Assembly (NCBI GenBank): GCA_023238725.1
Contig: CM041545.1
Location: 14,167,782-14,231,781 of the forward strand
Direction: 5' to 3'
Length of the DNA: 64,000 nucleotides
Source of the DNA: Scortum barcoo
Taxonomy: Eukaryota; Chordata; Actinopteri; Centrarchiformes; Terapontidae
This document shows positions 23,399 through 36,400 of the stretch, piece after piece; within the stretch, counting starts at the first letter, position 1, and each line of letters opens with the position of its first letter. Under the pieces are notes generated by a model. The model worked only from the letters and a program-made list of their open reading frames with translations. It made no database searches and had not been told where the DNA came from. A program made the position numbers and the translations under genes.

Positions 23399-23420
23399 TG
23401 TGTGTGTGTGTGTGTGTGTG
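23399..23420. repeat. (TG)11 microsatellite
   Basis: Eleven perfect TG units in the grp 5' flank, about 260 bases from the start codon. Confidence 0.9.
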
Positions 23421-23619
23421 ATGCTGACAGGCGATCACGGGTGGCCTGCAATTAGTACTGCTCGATATTGTTTGTCCAGGCTGATTGCGGGAAGTGTCAA
23501 CGTCATTTCACGATGATGGACGGGACTTTATGTGTAATAGCTTCCGTCTCATGAAACATGTGGGGAGGCGGGGTGGTGGTGGTGGAGGAGGAAATAATCA
23601 CATCCCTTTCTCCAGAAAA

Positions 23620-23960
23620 AGTAGCAATATCTATATGAAAATTCATTGAACTGGAAGTATTATGAGTACAATGTACTTAAGAGTAAGAGAACTTCTACAG
23701 AAGAGACCCCCTCTGTTATATCACTATAATTGGATTGCTGATGTGGAGCTTATGCCACAGTTCAGTCAATAGCAGTATATTCAATTTTTATTAAGATCAC
23801 AGAGTCTGTTTTCAATGCAAAATCTCAACTGCAAAAACAGCTACAGATATCAGATAAATCTACTGGAGCAAAAGTTTAAATAATTTTTTATATGTGGTAG
23901 AGCAGTACAATAAAATGGAAGCATACAAGTGCAAGTACCTGAATTGTACTTAAGAGACCA
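23620..23960. repeat. dispersed fish repeat fragment (family C, copy 1)
   Basis: It contains AAAAGTAGCAATATC, TACAATGTACTTAAGAGTAA and GTAGAGCAGTACAATAAAAT. These phrases recur in the percomorph repeat built on ACTTAAGTAAAAGTA. The middle (about 23720-23860) is unrelated, so the copy is broken. Confidence 0.4.
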
Positions 23961-26129
23961 TACCATCGATTTAGGGTTACACTCTTAATATTGTCAAAAA
24001 TGCTGCTAAATCAGAGATATCAGGTTTTTTTATTCCATTTTTAGTCTTCTTTGTCAAAACCTGGTGCCTACATTGCCCACGATGCTACACGGCCGCCAAA
24101 AGCTTAGAAGGAGGTTCAGGTGTGTTATGCTAGCAGCACCTTGAGATGAGACGCGAGCTGCAGAGATCTGGTAAGCTCACTTCATTTTTACTCCACAGCC
24201 CCAGATTATTTTTATTTTCCAATTTGAAGTTCTCAGTCTGACTCAAATGACATCACTTGAGGTCATTTATCAGACCTTTTACCTTTACTAGGCAGTGATG
24301 GTCTAACAAAAACATCTTATTGGTTGCACTATGGGTAATGTAGGATTATGTGTTCTGGGAGGCTCATAACAGGGCTTTCACTTTAAAGGTTCTCTAAATT
24401 AAACAACACAAAAATGTAGTTTGTTCACGCCTTTGAGAGCGACACGTAGAAGGTCTTGTTTGTTTGTGTTTTCCAAAACCTGTATCCTGTATTGTAAAGA
24501 TCAATCAGTTTTACATTATGACGTGATAGAATCTTTAGTGTTATTGGACCTTTGTAATCACATTTTGAATAATAAACACTGGGTTAAAATTATGGATGAA
24601 TCATAGTTGTGCTGTTAGAAATTAAAGCATTGACTGTTGGTTCGAACTGAGAAACATGTAGACGTCAAAGGTCTCATTTACGTCTCGTTTACATCTTATG
24701 TTTTTAGTTCACCCTGACCCCCTAACTGCAGATTTTGCTGCTCCGTAATAAATCAGATTACTTCATCACAAACATAAGTCGTTTGGGGGAACTTGAATGA
24801 CTGATGCTGTCACTCGTCTTGAGAGGACAGTCGCTTGTCAGTCTCACTGGAGTATCCCTTCAGTATAGTACTTAAAGTAAATTTGGTTAGTTACTTTCCA
24901 CGTCTGGTAAAACTATAGTGCATATAATGTAACATCAGCAAATGAAGTGTAAAAGAAATACTATTCATTGTGCATTAAAATTATGTTAACACCCTTCAAA
25001 TATTTGTCTCCAAAATGTAGGCATAACGTAGCATGAATTATGTAATACAGTACAAGCACCTCAAAAGCATAGTTAGCTTATAGGATTAATGAGTATTAAA
25101 CTTTCTACCACTGGCTAACCGCCTGAAGTGTTTTACTGAAAAGGTGAGGGGAAACCTGCAGATAAAAAAAGAAAAAGCAAATTAAGACAAAAAAAAGAAA
25201 AATAGATACAAAACAGAGTACAAAAGCCCTATGAAGCAGAAAAGTGAATTCAAACGTTTGAAGATACGCCAAAGACACTTGCCAGTCTTTCATTGTGATG
25301 TTATCGAGCTGTGTCACCACAAGTAAGATGTACTGAGTTGCATCCATTGAGTTCTCCAAACATCCCCCTGTTTTCAGAGGACATGACGCAGAAGTATTCA
25401 TCCTGAATGATGATGATGAATATTTTCGCTGCAAACGACACCTGCTGTGTGCTCAGTTACAAGAACTCGACAATGCAGCATATGTCAGCTTGTTTCGCAC
25501 AGTCCACATCATTTATCGGTACACTTTATTAGTGCATTTATGCCCCTGGAAAGGTCAACAATGTGAATTGAGCAGTCCTCAAACACGACGAGGCGCCCAC
25601 GCATCTGCCTGTATGAAATTCTCATACTTGACTGATCCCTTTCATGGCGCTGTTTGCAGACATATTGCAGGAAAAGGAGAATGGATGAGGACAGATAAGG
25701 AGTTTGTGCATGGAAGAACCATTTGGTGTTGAAAAGGTTGAAGGTTTCCTCTGAGTATTGTCAGGCCACAACCCAAAACACACACACAGGAAGATATTAC
25801 AGGGTCTCTCTGGCTCGTAGCACATCATATCTTTGTCTAAGGATGACCTTAACAAAACAGGATGAGTCACCTGTGGTCAAAGCGTAGTATCAGGTAGCAT
25901 ACAGAGAGCAGTGCCATCTGAAATATTTGTTGCTTTATTTTTATACAAGACGACAAGACCCTGAGCATGACTACGCCCCGAGAAAATGTCTCGAGAAATC
26001 ACCAAGTTCAAGGAGTATTAAATGTACTACTAAAATAAAAATTTCAGTTTGGGTTCATTATGTGAAATAATTTATGGACCTACTGATAAAGATTGTTTTA
26101 TGTGTTTCATTTAAAGCCATTAAAACGCA

Positions 26130-26420
26130 ATATGGAAAGTGATTTTCCATCGTGCAACAGTAATAAGTGCTTCAAACACATCAAATCCTGCAGAGTGAAG
26201 GTATAATCTCGGAGTTACTGCATACTGAGAGGCCAAGAAGCTTTTAATCATTCACCCACTCCTTCGTGAGTTCTCTAACAGCCACTCCTGTCTGATTGCC
26301 AGCCCTTGATTACCTGCATTAGAGACCACTGGAATTATTTCAGGCCGCACAATTAGACCAAATCTTTGCGTCATTCAGCATGTTCACGTTTAAGCTTGTA
26401 ATTGTTGTGTTTGTATTGAA
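26130..26420. promoter_or_regulatory. candidate conserved non-coding element upstream of grp / znf532
   Basis: Balanced, repeat-free composition with homeobox-type cores (CTTTTAATCATTC, TTGATTACCTG, GCACAATTAGAC), flanked by AT-rich drift. This is suggested by composition only. Confidence 0.25.
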
Positions 26421-29106
26421 TTGAGTGAGCTGGAAAGATTTTACCAGCTATAATTATTTTGAAAAATTGTTTTACAGTCCGATCATGTCAACAAATCAGA
26501 GGATAATGCTGCAGTAAAAATAACTGGAAAATCCTGGTTTGCTCTCAACTTCATTTGTTGGGTGTACAAACAGCAGATGGCACTGTGGGGTGAATTTAGG
26601 AAGCACTCTGTCAGTGTTTTTTTTATTATGTGTCACGTATGGTGATGAAAGCTGCATCACTAACTTAGATAACTATACAATTATATACATACATACACAA
26701 ATATATACATTCACGTGTGTATGGATATGATTATGTGTTAAATGTCCCACAGAGTGTTTAAAAACCTGAAACTACCAATTCTACTGACTTTATAGATTTT
26801 TTTGCTTTATAATCAGCTCATAAAGTAATGTTAATACTTAATACAATAATTGTAATGTTCCATGTTCATTCAGGCTAGTTTGATATATTTCATGCACAAC
26901 AAAGTGAACAATATGTGATCTCATAGTAAATCAAATGTCTCTATTCCTGAGCTGTGAAAATCATGCCCTTTCTATTTTCTATTCATACCATTCATTCTTT
27001 TCAAATGTCATATGATACAATAAGTGCTCTGACGGCGGTGTCATGACTGTAATAATATTGGCTTTATGAAAAGTAAAAGCCATTTAAGGAAGGCCTTTCA
27101 GTGGGAAAGTGTCAATTAAAAAAAAAGGACAGTTCGTCATTATGAGGTCTTTGCTGTTCGTCACAGTTTTGACTAAATCATCTGGCAGCTGTCCAATCAG
27201 AGACCTCCAAGGCAGCGCTGACATTTACAGAAACATATTGCTTTGCTTTTATATTGTTACACAGGAGGCAGAGAGCATATAAATGACTCCTTCGACTGTT
27301 TGCAAATAGCTTGTTTTGATAAAGAATGTGTAGCTATTCAAGTGACAGATGCCTTGCTGGATTCACAGAGAAGTCAAGAAGATAAAAACACACTTTGGTT
27401 GAACTGCACATTCACACAGAAGACATAACTTGTGATAAGTGGCTGCATTGTTCCATTTTAAGGTCAAAGTAAAAATGTTGGGAATGCTGGTTTAGATGGA
27501 GCCTGAAGGCAATCAGGAAAACACCCACCCATCCTACTCAAGGCTATGTCTTTGTTTTTTTTATAACTTTCATTTATACAGGATATCACAGACATAATAT
27601 TAGGACTATGCACTTTTTGGGTGCCAAAACATATTAAGCATTTCAGAGCTGCACAAATAACACTCTTGATACTAATCTACATATACAATCATTCTCAATA
27701 ATCACAGAAGAAAAATAATGTACCATACAACAAAGCAAGACCATCTGAATGACATTTTCCTGCCTCCCTTGAAAAATTTGAAATTCAGCCTTAAAGTGAT
27801 ATGACCAAACGTGCTTATCTCACACAGGAAATTCTGGAAATTGAGGAAAAGGAGACAGCAAGCTCAGAGCAGCTCCTCTCTGCTGCTTGTGGCCGACATG
27901 AATGGAGACGACGTGACGTCATGTGACTGTGCCTCTGTTCGGGGTGGGGGAGCAACCTCAGCCTGCTTTCCTGCACTGAATCTGTCACACTGTAGAGAGG
28001 CAGAAGGCACCATGAGGGCATTTTTATGATATATATGCACAAATACTTCCTTGCGGTGTATAAAATGCATTTGCATTGTCTGATAAATAAATCTGGCATG
28101 GTCCAACATAATGCAGGCTAATTAGTTTATCCTGCTGCACTCATGGCTGCCTCTGATGGGTCTGCCAGATGTATCAAGGACTGGTAGCAGGCCAAAAGAG
28201 AGACAGCTGAAAGCCTCTCTCTGCAGTCTCCCAGGTAGGTTATGAAATACTTGATTTCATCGCTCTTTATTTACAAATTTAACGTAATGTGATGTCATCT
28301 TGCTACTTTTTGAAACGCCTTGTTATTAATACGTTACTTCTATGTCTGTACATTGCTACATGAACATTCAATGTTTGTATTTGTGAAACAGCATAGATGT
28401 GATTTACAATTATTCTAATGTCATACCCTTCTAAACTGAAAGTAGCCCTCTTCTCTTACAGTATATTCATTTATGCTTTATATGTACGCATAAGGGTATT
28501 TGTCTTAAAAACAGACAGCAGGACTGCCATCAAAAAAACGCTTTCATCTTAAACAAAGGAAAAGCATTCAAGACTCGTTGACAATGGCATACACAGCAAG
28601 AAAATGGGCAGCTGGGCCTAAACTGAGGCTTCAGCTATGTATATGTTGTATTATTAATAATGTTATTGATCCTTGAAGAAAATGTGCAGGATGGATATTT
28701 CATTAGTACAAACCCACTCCAACATTTTCCACTTCGTCTCATGGCCATGCAATTGCACAGGCCTTAAATACAAACAGTGCAAATACGAGCCAATATTGTT
28801 TTCTTCTCCTGCCCATTTCCTTTTCTTCCTCTCCATCTCCCCCACCTCCCTCTGTCTCCCTCTCTCTCTTTCCTTTCTCTGCACCAGCTGCTGCTGCTGC
28901 TCCAGAGCCAGAGTGAAGAGTCCCCTCACCCCCCTGCACAGACAGAGACAAAAGGCCTGATTCGCCTGCTGAACACTGCCCCCTTTCTCCATCCGTCCCT
29001 TCATGCACAGCCGTAGTGGTGCTGGGCTTCAGGAGGGAACAAGGCCCGGACTGGGACTAAAATCTAGGACTGACCCAGTGAAGGAGAGTGGGAAGAGGGA
29101 GAGGGT

Positions 29107-29141
29107 AGGAGGAGGAGGAGGTGGAGGAGGAGGAGGAGGAT
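29107..29141. repeat. GGA-rich microsatellite
   Basis: An interrupted (GGA)n tract. In some frames it gives poly-Gly or poly-Pro, which explains the spurious proline-rich antisense frame here. Confidence 0.85.
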
Positions 29142-30311
29142 GGGGGCTGGAATGGTTGGGGCTGAGTAAAGCAGGTGCTGAGGCCTCTACAGGAAGACTG
29201 TTTTTTCCTGAATATCTCTCAGAGTGGGAAAAACCTGACAAGGGTATGCCACATTTACCTCTCTATATATGCATGAACGTGCATGTTTATGTGTGTCTCT
29301 GTGGCGGTATATGTGGGCAGGGGGTAGCATGTGTTTGACAGAGGTCTGGGAAGGGAGGTGCATGAATGGCCTGTGTTTGCCCATGTCAGATTGTCTGTGT
29401 GGGGTTTCACATTCCTCTTCTTTATAATCACAGTGCTGGGTGTAACGCTGCTGGGAGGCTTCATTAAAGTTTTTTAGTTTTCAGAAAGACTACCAGTGTG
29501 TGTCTGGTGGTGAAGGCACTGGGGGATCCGGTTTTGAAACAGGCCAAGGTACCAGATTGAGCTTCAACAACCATCATGGTTACCTAAAGTTGCTTCTTTT
29601 TGTCAGTGAGTTGAATATATGTTGCTGTTAATAGTCATCATTTTGCATCATTTCATCTTAAGTGTTTTAGTTTACATGATATTATTTTTCTCTTTTCGTT
29701 TACTGCTGTCCTGTGTTTTATGCACAGAGGTAACCTTTTTGTGCATTGTTGTTGTCTTCTGGCCTAATTTTACAGCAGTAAAATCTAAAGTAGTGAATCT
29801 CCACTGACCATGTTGCAACCTTTCTATAAAATATTCTGTGTTCTTGTTTCACTAAATCTATATAAGAATATACATGTATTTTGGTGAAAAATGTTGCAGT
29901 GTTTCCTGGGAGGTGGACTCGCTGCTGCTGCCTGTGTGTTTCTGAGGCCGTATTGCAGCAAAGGGTTTTATGCTGGGTGACCGGAACCAGCTGAAACCGG
30001 TTTGAGGCAGATGGAGGGCTGACGGGAACAATGCCGTCTCTGTGCTCCACTGAGGGATAGAGATAGCCCGGGTTACTCCATGGCAGCCCCTCACAGTTCA
30101 GCCACTGGCTACCATGGCACAGACCCCGCTGCCTCTGCTGCTGTTCTGCTGCTGCTGCATGCTGCTGCCTGGGTGTCGGTGTACTACGCAGCGCGGCTCA
30201 CAGCGAAGGGGGGGCAGGGAGATCTGGGAAGGGACGAAGGGCAGGGGGGGGACGTGGCTGGCTGGGAGTCTGTGAATCTGCAGCCTACAGTCTGCAGCCT
30301 GCTTCACACTT

Positions 30312-30337
30312 CACACACACAGACACACACACACACG
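30312..30337. repeat. interrupted CA microsatellite
   Basis: A short CA tract with one GA interruption, in the grp-znf532 intergenic DNA. Confidence 0.8.
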
Positions 30338-33300
30338 AGCATGATCTATCTGTCTGTTTGTATGTCTGTGTGCTGCTAGTGGTGCAGAGAATGACTAAGG
30401 AGGATCCTTACCAGGACCACCACCACTCACCAGATCCCTGGATGTAACCTGACCCTGTATTCTGGGGCCTTTTCTTGGTTGGGAAGAAACAGGACTTCTT
30501 TTTTTTTCCAGGAAGGGTGGGGTGGATGGCTTTCTGTGGGTTAGTAGTGTTGTGACTGTGTTTGTTGCAGGATGGAAGGCAGGAAGGAAAGAAGGTTTGG
30601 CTAGTGGCTGGAGAGGGACGGAGGCAAGAGGGTGAGGAGTGGCTGATTCACTTGCATGTTTCCACCATTGTTATTTTACTTAACTAAGATTGCAGCAGTC
30701 TTTTACACTGTGTGTGGATTTCAGGTGGTAATGGTGCATGTGTATTAAACTGCTGTTGTTGAGAGGGGAGTCCGTGTTGTGTATTTTTCATATCTCTATC
30801 TATATTTAACCATTCACTCTCTATGTCAGGCTGCTCTGGCTGTCATGGCTGTGACTAGCTTTTCTTTCCACCAGGCCTCTCTCTCTCTCTGCTGCAGCTT
30901 CACACAGCTCAGCAGCCATTTTTTCCCCCTCACTGCGTTTCTCGACTGCCCTCTCCCTCCCATAACATTTCTCAATCTCTGTGTCATTTTGTTTATCTTC
31001 ACCTTATTATTACAACATTCCCATCATCTGGATCAAGTTGAGAACGGTTGCTTTATGAAGCCAAAAGACGAGGCTACAAGATGTGGGTTTTTGTGCGGGT
31101 GTGTGCAGATGTGTGGATCAAATAGCAGTACTCGTCTAACTGCACGTACTCCACAAGCAGAGCAGCTCCATGGTCGTGCCTTTTGTCCCATACACCCATA
31201 AGACATACAGACACAGTGTCTCTGTCCCATCATATCTTTTTTTTGCAGTGTACTATAAAAAAATAAAGATTGGTTTGTTTCTGAAGAGTTCTAAACCACT
31301 GAAAGTTTTCTTGATGATTAATAATACTGAAGACATTTTGCTTACAGAATTTACTGTAAGATTGATCATCTCTATATCTTTTCAATATCACCTTATCAAA
31401 TGCATTTTCTTATGTCATCATGATTCATCATTTACTCATATTCACTCATATTTCATTTCAGCTTAAGCACTGTTGATATGATTTTATCACCACAAACCAG
31501 ATGACGTGTTATTCCACAAATAAGAAAATTTTCTATACTTTATCAATTACTTAGATCTGACTATATATCAGAACCTATATATCAAAAGGTGAACTCTCTG
31601 TTGTGGTCAGGATATGAGGCAGATCTTTGCCTCTCTCCACCAGCAGTGAAATAGGTTTCATTAGCACATTGGTATACTATTGTTTCTCTCCCTATTTAAT
31701 ATGTTCAATTAGAGCAATCCTGAACATGTAGTTATTGAAGGGGAAAATGTTTTACTGAGTACTCACATTTAATGTTATCAAAATGTCACATTTACCTCCT
31801 GTGTTGACCAGCTTGTGGTTCCCTGCTGTTTCTCTCTGTAACAGTTCAATGAAATTACCCAATATAAGGACGAATAGGGCATAAATGGGAATAATTGTAC
31901 ATATTTGGACCGCACAGTTTAATTTGAAGACGTAGGAGGAAAGTCCATTCTGCAAATGCATAAATGAAACACCAAGCATCAGAAAGCAGTGACTAAGTCA
32001 TGATTAACATGGTATTTGATGGGCTGCATGTGGTTACTGGCACACCCTGTGGTGGCAAATGAAACTGCAAAACAAAAGCTCCACTTAACAATCTTTATGT
32101 CAAACCCAAAATCACCACAAACCCAAATAACCCAATCCTAAATGACAAAAAAATGGAAAATATGCAAATATTCCTAAAAATTCACATCAAGTAATCTTTT
32201 ATTGTCCTACATTCTACCAAAGCTGTGAGTTTTTTTTGTGTGTGTCTGAACATTTTCAATAGTAAAATGAATGCTCTTAACCTGCAAATAATATTTTCAT
32301 CACATTATTATTTATTATTACTTTTATTTTATTACTATTATTACTTTAATATTACCTTCGCTTCTTATTGCATGTAGAGCCATAAATTTGTGTAAAATCA
32401 TTAATAGGGATGTATCAAAATCTTTTAGTGGTCATTCATGGCAGTATAAAAATGTGACATAAATCAGAAAATGGTTGGATATTTTGATCATTTATATCTT
32501 TCTCGCCTGTGATCTCATAACTCTTGCCTGTAATACAACATAAATCATACAGACATATATTGTAGATTTATTGCTTTGCGGACAGCGTACACGTAGTAGG
32601 TACATTATGCCATTGTGCTTCAGATTTCTTCTCGTCAGAATCCAACAGTGCAGGACTAAACAATGTAATTATTCTTTTAAAATAGCCTCATGTAATCAGT
32701 ATCAGTATGATCAGTATGATTTTCTCAACTTCAAGAAATGCCTTGAGCAACTGCGTCTATTTCGGTCAACAATCAACTAAATGTGAAGTCAACTGCTAAT
32801 AATTTATACTGACGGCAATTAAATTTTCACCTTTGAAGAACTATCATATTCTTGTTTTCTTTCCCATACTGGCTAAGACAGGGTTATAAATGCTTTTTTG
32901 TAATCCAAAATGCATGACTTTCTCCAGGAATACAGTTTTTCTGCATTGCCTTTATTCTGAAACTTGATCAAAAAATGAAAAAGCCAAAATACTTGTGTAC
33001 CTCTTGATGAATTCAGTCTGAAAAAGGGCATTAGATTGAAGTGGCTAGCAAGATATCACCAATTTATCATGTTAATCAACTTAGCAAATTCTGCTCTAAA
33101 TTTTCCTTGTTATTTCTCATCACCAAGAAAAAAGCCTTATTTGGAACTAATGATGGACTTAGGATGATGTTTCTCAGTATAGGTTATTCCATATCTCTTA
33201 TAGAAACAATGATCTATGGATATTAGCTTTATTTTTGCATAATCCTAGAACAAAAATATCAGCTTCAAATGCAGAAATTTACTGGAAACATTTAACTGTA

Positions 33301-33497
33301 TTAATACACTACGTATTAAACTACTGTTTTGCTTTCTTTTTTGCTATCTCAAGTAGCAGTAATAAGCAGAAAGTGATATCATATAGCATGCTGAAGAACT
33401 CATTATATCATTAGATCTGTAGTAACTCATTACTCATTATTCTTCTGTTTCATATTTTATCTCCAGGTGATCTCCTCATCAGAACAGGAGAAGGACC

Positions 33498-36400
33498 ATG
33501 GGAGATATGAAGACGCCGGACTTTGATGACCTGCTGGCGGCCTTTGATATCCCTGACATGGTGGATCCTAAAGCAGCTATTGAATCTGGCCACCACGATG
33601 ACCATGATGGACAACTCAAGCAACCCAGTGCTGCAGTGACTACCAATGAAGACGAGGCCCACAACCCCTCAATGGGACATGATGTTGGCGTCAGTGTCAT
33701 TGTTAAGAACATTCGAAACCCAGACAAAAGTGAGCATGGTGGAACCATATCAGAGAAGAATGGACATTTCCACTGCCTTCCACAACCTCATTCTGTTGGC
33801 ACTGGCAATGGACTACATAACGGTCTCTTGCCTACAATATTGCAAGGTACTCATTACACCAAGAATGGATGGAAAGCTTCCAGGGAGGAAGGACAGCAGG
33901 TTAATAACCCATCAACAACCTTTAATCAGTTCAGCCCCATCTCCAGTGCTGAAGAGTTTGATGATGATGATCGAATTGAGGTAGATGACCCAATAGACAA
34001 ACAGAGAGTTCAGTCCACTACTAAAAGGGAGGACCAGAATCCCAGATCTCCTGAACAAGTGGACAATGTTTCTAAGACAAGAGCAAACAGAGACCAAAAA
34101 CCTGATCAAAACAAGAACAACAATGCCACTCTGGGAGGTTCCACGACTAACAACCTTTCTCAATCAAGTTTGCCAGAGGAGGAACTCAAAGAAACTTTAT
34201 TCAAGTCTCAAGGTCAGGAGTGTAGGGACACTGGAGAACCACCGGGGCTTGTTAATGTGTCCAGTATATCTCAAGGCAAAGCCAAGTCCTCTGCAAAGCT
34301 TTCATCTTGTATTGCAGCTATCGCAGCCCTCACTGCCAAAAAGGCTAGTGCTACAGACATGGGTGCTTTGAATGCTACTATGAAACAGAAAGAGCCTATC
34401 CAGACTAATGAAAATCCCAGAGTTTCAGAAAAGTCACATGAGCAGGAATCAGCCCTGGAGTTTGCAAAGAGGCTCCTAACAAGGCAACCAGACAGCCCCT
34501 CTAGTGTCAATAGTGAGAGTAGCAGCAAAGGTTCCCCTGCCTCAAGTACAGACACCACACCCGTCATCCCAAAAGTTAGGATCAAAACAATCAAGACCTC
34601 ATCTGGTCAGATTAAGCGTACAGTCACTCGAGTTTTACCAGAGTTTGACCCTGAGGGTCTCAGAAAAGGAGAGAACAGCCCATCTACGATGGTAACCACC
34701 AGTGCCATTTTAACCTCTCCCACAAGGCCCTCTCTGCCGACCACAGTGGTAGCCACCACTGGAGGCCCTTCAATTGAAATAACCAAGCAAATGACTATTA
34801 AACCTGTGGCAACAGCTTTCCTGCCTGTCTCAGCAGTCAAAACAGCTGGTTCCCAAGTCATCAACCTCAAGCTAGCTAACAACACTACAGTCAAAGCAAC
34901 AGTCATCCCTGCTGCATCAGTGCAAAGTGCCAGCAGTGCCATCTTGAAAGCTGCTAATGCCATCCAGCAACAGACTGTCATGGTACCTGCCTCCAGTCTG
35001 GCTAATGCCAAACTTGTGCCAAAAACAGTCCATCTTAGCAACCTCAATCTCCTGCCTCAAACTGTAGCTTCTGCTGTGTGTGATCTCCAACAGGCCCTAT
35101 CCTCCTCCAAACAACCACAGCATCAACAATCGCAACAAATCAAACAGACGATTCTCACTGGCCGAGCCTCAAAGAAAGTCTCTAGAGTTCAAGTGTTCAC
35201 CAGCTCTCAAAGCTCTGTAGTGGAGGCCTTCAATAAAGTCCTTAGTAGCATAAATCCTGTCCCTGTGTATGTCCCAAACCTCTCTCCACCAACCTCGGCT
35301 TGTATCTCTCTACCCACACGTGGCTACAAGTGCCTGGAGTGTGGAGATTCATTTGCTCTTGAGAAGAGCCTCACACAGCACTATGAACGTCGCAGTGTAC
35401 GAATCGAGGTCACTTGCAACCACTGTGCCAAAAATCTAGTGTTCTATAACAAATGCAGCCTGTTGTCTCATGCCAGGGGACACAAAGACAAAGGGGTTGT
35501 CATGCAGTGCTCACATCTAATCCTAAAACCCATCCCTGCAGATCAGATGATAACCATAGCACCCTCATCAATCCCACCTAACATCACTGGACCCACCTCA
35601 CCCTCCCAAGCCCAAGCACCAATTACTCAAGTCCCAGGGAGAGTTGCTGGTGGGGGGTCCCAAACTGCAGTAATTTCAGCTCCATGCAGTGCTCCTCTTG
35701 TGGCAGCTATGCCCTTGGAAGATGATGCATCAAAGCTCTGCCGACACAGCTTAAAGTGCTTGGAGTGTAATGAAATGTTCCAGGATGACAGCTCACTAGC
35801 TATGCACTATCAACAGGCACTGGAGTCCAGTGGGCAGGTGTGTGTATGTAATGTGTGGACTGCTATATAATATGGTTCAATTCAATGTAAAATTTCCAAA
35901 CGTGAACGAGTTTTGACTTCTATACAAGTTGTAAAGTAAGTGATTTCAGGCATCTCTGGTTCCCAAAGTTAAAGTCCCATTCATTTTTCTCATCAACAAT
36001 ATAGGCACTTCTACACTAGACTGGCATGAAACTGACCCCATTGAATAATCATAACAAAAGATTAACAAACGCTGTAGAAAATATTTGGTCATTTGACAAA
36101 TAGTTGATGTTACAAGCGTGTGTACATACAAACAGAAGTAGAGGTTTACCCAAACCTCCTGGGTCATTTCAGCAAGAAACATCCAATCACCACGCTTAAA
36201 ATTCTGTTATGTGCTCCACTAGTGGCAGGTGGAAGCTAAAGATTTTACAGTCTGCTGGTTAAATCAATACACTTTTAAATGCTGATAAAGCGTTTTGAAT
36301 GTGCTAATCTTTGCACCTTTGACAAGCTTGTTTTCCATAGCAATGGTAGAGGAGGTATTGTGGTATTTGGACCCATGAACATTGATTATCTATTTTAAAA

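Larger units (their letters stand above)
28650..30650 (+). promoter_or_regulatory. possible znf532 5' region (promoter or untranslated exons)
   Basis: This is the only GC-rich, purine-run-rich stretch between grp and the znf532 coding exon. The znf532 coding exon begins with a clear acceptor (33465-33466) only 31 bases before the ATG, so at least one untranslated upstream exon must exist. This region, or the CTCCCAG^GTAGGT donor-like site near 28230, could supply it. No exon boundary can be fixed from sequence alone. Confidence 0.3.
23140..33466. other. grp-znf532 intergenic region
   Basis: About 10.3 kb between two divergent genes. No coding gene is recognised; in particular I see no SEC11C exon. 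It includes the grp promoter, a family C repeat, a candidate conserved block (26130-26420), a GC-richer, G-run-rich stretch (28650-30650) that may hold znf532 5' untranslated exons, a GGA-rich tract, a CA tract, and AT-rich DNA to 33466. Open frames such as 25105-25434 (-), 28673-28960 (+), 30080-30379 (+) and 30779-31201 (+) show no domain or splice logic. Confidence 0.65.

Noticed and set aside
25105..25434. Minus-strand 109-codon open frame with a hydrophobic Phe-rich end
   Set aside because: The Phe-rich part is a read of an A-rich tract; no homology is recognised.
28663..29464. Several overlapping open frames, Pro-rich or Gln-rich
   Set aside because: They arise from CT-, GGA- and GCT-rich low-complexity DNA and no frame resembles a protein family.
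30080..30379. Open frame MAAPHSSATG with an Ala/Leu-rich stretch
   Set aside because: It ends in a CA microsatellite (HTQTHTHT). The signal-like segment comes from CTG repeats, with no continuing exon.
23140..33466. Search for SEC11C exons beside grp
   Set aside because: No signal peptidase motif was seen in any frame, so the gene is not called here.
33479..35047. Long antisense open frames under the large znf532 exon
   Set aside because: They mirror the sense codons of a well-supported coding exon, with no splice logic or known family.
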